From: Candidatus Levybacteria bacterium RIFCSPLOWO2_01_FULL_42_15 | GTDB taxonomy: Bacteria > Patescibacteriota > Microgenomatia > Levybacterales > UBA12049 | Assembly (NCBI GenBank): GCA_001784055.1 | Contig: MFOZ01000044.1 | Span: forward strand, 1-14,143 | DNA length: 14,143 nucleotides | Reading direction: 5' to 3' | Shown here: piece by piece, positions 12,611-14,143 of the stretch | Numbering within the stretch: position 1 is the stretch's first letter | Layout: each line of letters starts with the position of its first letter | Notes under the pieces: model-generated | Seen by the model: the letters and a program-made list of their open reading frames with translations, nothing else | What the model was told of the DNA's origin: nothing | Databases searched by the model: none | Program-made: the position numbers and the translations under genes

Positions 12611-14143
12611 ATGAGAATAAGTTTTGTAGCCACTGTTTTAAATGAAGAAAAGACGATTCACTCGTTTTTAAAATCATTAGGTAGCCAATCAAGGTTTCCT
12701 GACGAGATTATTATTGTGGATGGAGGAAGTACCGATGCAACGGCGTCGGTAATCTCAAATCTCAAATCTCCCCATTTCGCCAAGGCTTCGCGGGGCGGGC
12801 AAATCTCAAATAAACAAATAAAATTCAAATTTATCACAAAAAAGGGAAATAGATCTGCGGGGAGAAACGAAGCAATTAAAAGATCATCAAATGAAATTAT
12901 TGTTTGTTCGGATGCAGGATGTGTTCTTGATAAAGAATGGGTAGAGAATATCACGAAACCCTTTAAAGATAAATCAGTTGACGTTGTTGCGGGATATTAT
13001 AAAGGAAAGCCAAGATCTATTTTTGAAAAATGCTTAATTCCGTATGTTCTGGTAATGCCAGACAAGGTACATAAAGATACTTTTCTTCCTGCGTCACGCA
13101 GTATGGCATTTAGAAAATCAGTTTGGGAAAAAGTTGGAGGGTTTCCTGAGGAGTTTTCAAACAATGAAGATTATGTTTTTGCACATAAACTTAAAAATGT
13201 TGGGGCAAAGATTGTTTTTGAAAAAAAAGCTATTGTAAATTGGATACCCAGAAAAAATTTAAAAGAAGCATTTGTAATGTTTTTTAGATTTGCAAAAGGA
13301 GATGCAGAAGCAGGAATTTTTCGATCAAATGTCTTGTTGGTTCTTGCGAGATATTTATTAGGTCTTTACATTGTTTTCTTAAGCATTCTCTATAAATCAT
13401 TTATGGGCGCATATGTCTTGTTTATTTCTCTCCTTCTTTATACTATCTGGTTTATTAAAAAAAATTATCGGTATATTAATAATAAACAAGCAATACAGAT
13501 ACTTCCATTCTTGCAATTTACTGCAGATTTTGCTGTTCTGACAGGTACAACGATTGGTTTGTTGAGAAAAATAGTACGTTTTAATTACTTTTTGTATATA
13601 AAACAAAACAAATTCTTATTCTTTATTATGTTTGCTTATGTTTTTGTTATGCTATTGACATTAAAATGGGGCATACCTAATAAAAACCATCCATTTCCTT
13701 ATCATATGGATGAATGGCACCAGCTTCATGCAGTAGGAACAACATTTAAATATGGAACCCCAAATACTGAAGGTTCTGCAAATGGTACGATGTTTCATTT
13801 TCTTTTATCTGGTTTTTATCTAGCGCCATTTACGCTACTTCATCTTATAAATCCTTTCGGATTAAAAATTGATGATTTTATTGTGAGAGAGCGATTATTT
13901 GAGATTCTTAGATTAAACACCATATTATATGGAGCTTTATCAATCTTTGTCATTTATAAAATTACCCAAGTTATAAAAGCATCCTCAAAATTGACTTTAT
14001 TTTTATTTACTTTTACGCCAATCTGGTTATCTTTGAGTGGCTATTTTAAATACGATATCGCACTCTTATTTTGGATTCTTTTCTCAATATTCTTTTTGAT
14101 TCGTTTTGGGAAAGATCCAAGCAATAGAAATTATTTATTAGCC
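12611..14143 (+). CDS. GT2 glycosyltransferase fused to a GT-C-like membrane domain (3' end cut by window edge)
   Basis: The frame stays open for 511 codons from ATG 12611 to the window edge. Residues 1-230 form a GT2 (GT-A fold) domain: MRISFVATVLNEEKTI, IIIVDGGSTD (33-42), NRSAGRNEA (80-88), VCSDAGC with the DxD-like D101-A-G, FRKSVWEKVGGFPEEF and NNEDYVFAHKL (E186/D187). Residues about 240-325 hold hydrophobic helices ending in LTGTTIGLLRK, as at the end of stand-alone family members. From about residue 335 a second hydrophobic domain starts, with a first large loop NKNHPFPYHMDEWHQLH (D367/E368), resembling the acidic first loop of GT-C/PMT-like transferases. One polypeptide could thus make a polyprenyl-phosphate sugar and use it; this is inference. 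Residues about 49-73 look like an inserted segment (see the repeat entry). Confidence 0.85.
   Translation, partial: MRISFVATVLNEEKTIHSFLKSLGSQSRFPDEIIIVDGGSTDATASVISNLKSPHFAKASRGGQISNKQIKFKFITKKGNRSAGRNEAIKRSSNEIIVCSDAGCVLDKEWVENITKPFKDKSVDVVAGYYKGKPRSIFEKCLIPYVLVMPDKVHKDTFLPASRSMAFRKSVWEKVGGFPEEFSNNEDYVFAHKLKNVGAKIVFEKKAIVNWIPRKNLKEAFVMFFRFAKGDAEAGIFRSNVLLVLARYLLGLYIVFLSILYKSFMGAYVLFISLLLYTIWFIKKNYRYINNKQAIQILPFLQFTADFAVLTGTTIGLLRKIVRFNYFLYIKQNKFLFFIMFAYVFVMLLTLKWGIPNKNHPFPYHMDEWHQLHAVGTTFKYGTPNTEGSANGTMFHFLLSGFYLAPFTLLHLINPFGLKIDDFIVRERLFEILRLNTILYGALSIFVIYKITQVIKASSKLTLFLFTFTPIWLSLSGYFKYDIALLFWILFSIFFLIRFGKDPSNRNYLLA
12751..12835. repeat. Low-complexity repeat with GC-rich core inserted in the GT2 coding sequence
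   Basis: The segment starts with a near-triplicated heptamer (AATCTCA twice plus AATCTC, 12751-12770). A GC-rich core follows, with potential stem parts CCCC (12770-12773)/GGGG (12792-12795) and GCC (12779-12781)/GGC (12784-12786). The same heptamer context returns at 12801-12811, and CAAATAAA/TTCAAATTT text runs to about 12831. Its composition is unlike the surrounding gene. It keeps frame and adds about 20-25 residues between the GT2 DGGSTD strand and the NRSAGRN loop, where family members normally have about 10. It resembles a short interspersed palindromic element; no second copy is in this window. Confidence 0.5.

Noticed and set aside
12751..12811. CRISPR-like reading of the repeated AATCTCA units
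   Set aside because: Units are only 7 bases, directly adjacent, with no regular spacers and no cas genes; a low-complexity insert explains it better.
12658..12954. Minus-strand frame of 98 codons inside the GT2 gene
   Set aside because: Shadow of the GT2 coding frame, which carries clear family motifs; part of it reads through the low-complexity repeat.

Overview
The window is a gene-dense, AT-rich bacterial segment with no gene-free stretch longer than about 100 bases. Several traits fit a reduced-genome bacterium of the Candidate Phyla Radiation (Patescibacteria, perhaps Microgenomates-like). Genes are short and tightly packed, with 2-3 nt or overlapping convergent ends. The isoleucyl-tRNA synthetase is of the eukaryotic-like type 2. 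Housekeeping genes sit in an unusual order (ileS-rodA-rplU-rpmA-parB), without the usual obgE after rpmA or parA beside parB. The taxonomic placement is inferred from gene style; no 16S gene is present.

Region 1 (1-1000): two divergent genes, a window-truncated class I SAM methyltransferase-like gene (-) and an unrecognised 176-residue protein (+). They leave from a mirror-image pair of extended -10 promoters. Region 2 (1078-6477): a housekeeping run on the + strand: ileS overlapping rodA by 4 nt, then rplU, rpmA and parB. Region 3 (6481-7195): lepB (-), convergent with parB and divergent from a tRNA-Val(CAC) gene. Region 4 (7223-14143): a surface-glycan type cluster holding a GT4 glycosyltransferase directly behind the tRNA, a SAM methyltransferase, a TIM-barrel isomerase-like protein (-), a zinc-ribbon methyltransferase, a large multi-spanning GT-C-like membrane protein (-), and the first 511 codons of a GT2 glycosyltransferase fused in frame to a GT-C-like membrane domain, which runs off the window.

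The housekeeping genes cover translation (IleRS, L21, L27, tRNA-Val), wall elongation (RodA), chromosome segregation (ParB) and protein secretion (signal peptidase I). The accessory genes look like a pathway that builds and modifies lipid-linked or surface sugars. Products and substrates cannot be read from sequence.

The most distinctive signals are four. (1) Good -10 boxes, often the extended form TGnTANAAT, lie only 7-11 nt before many start codons, which implies leaderless mRNAs, while genes inside operons (rodA, parB) carry Shine-Dalgarno-like sequences. (2) Three divergent gene pairs have back-to-back or overlapping promoters. (3) IleRS has HYGS in place of HIGH and lacks the histidine usual in its editing site. 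(4) A GT2/GT-C fusion carries a repeat-like in-frame insert inside its nucleotide-sugar-binding domain.
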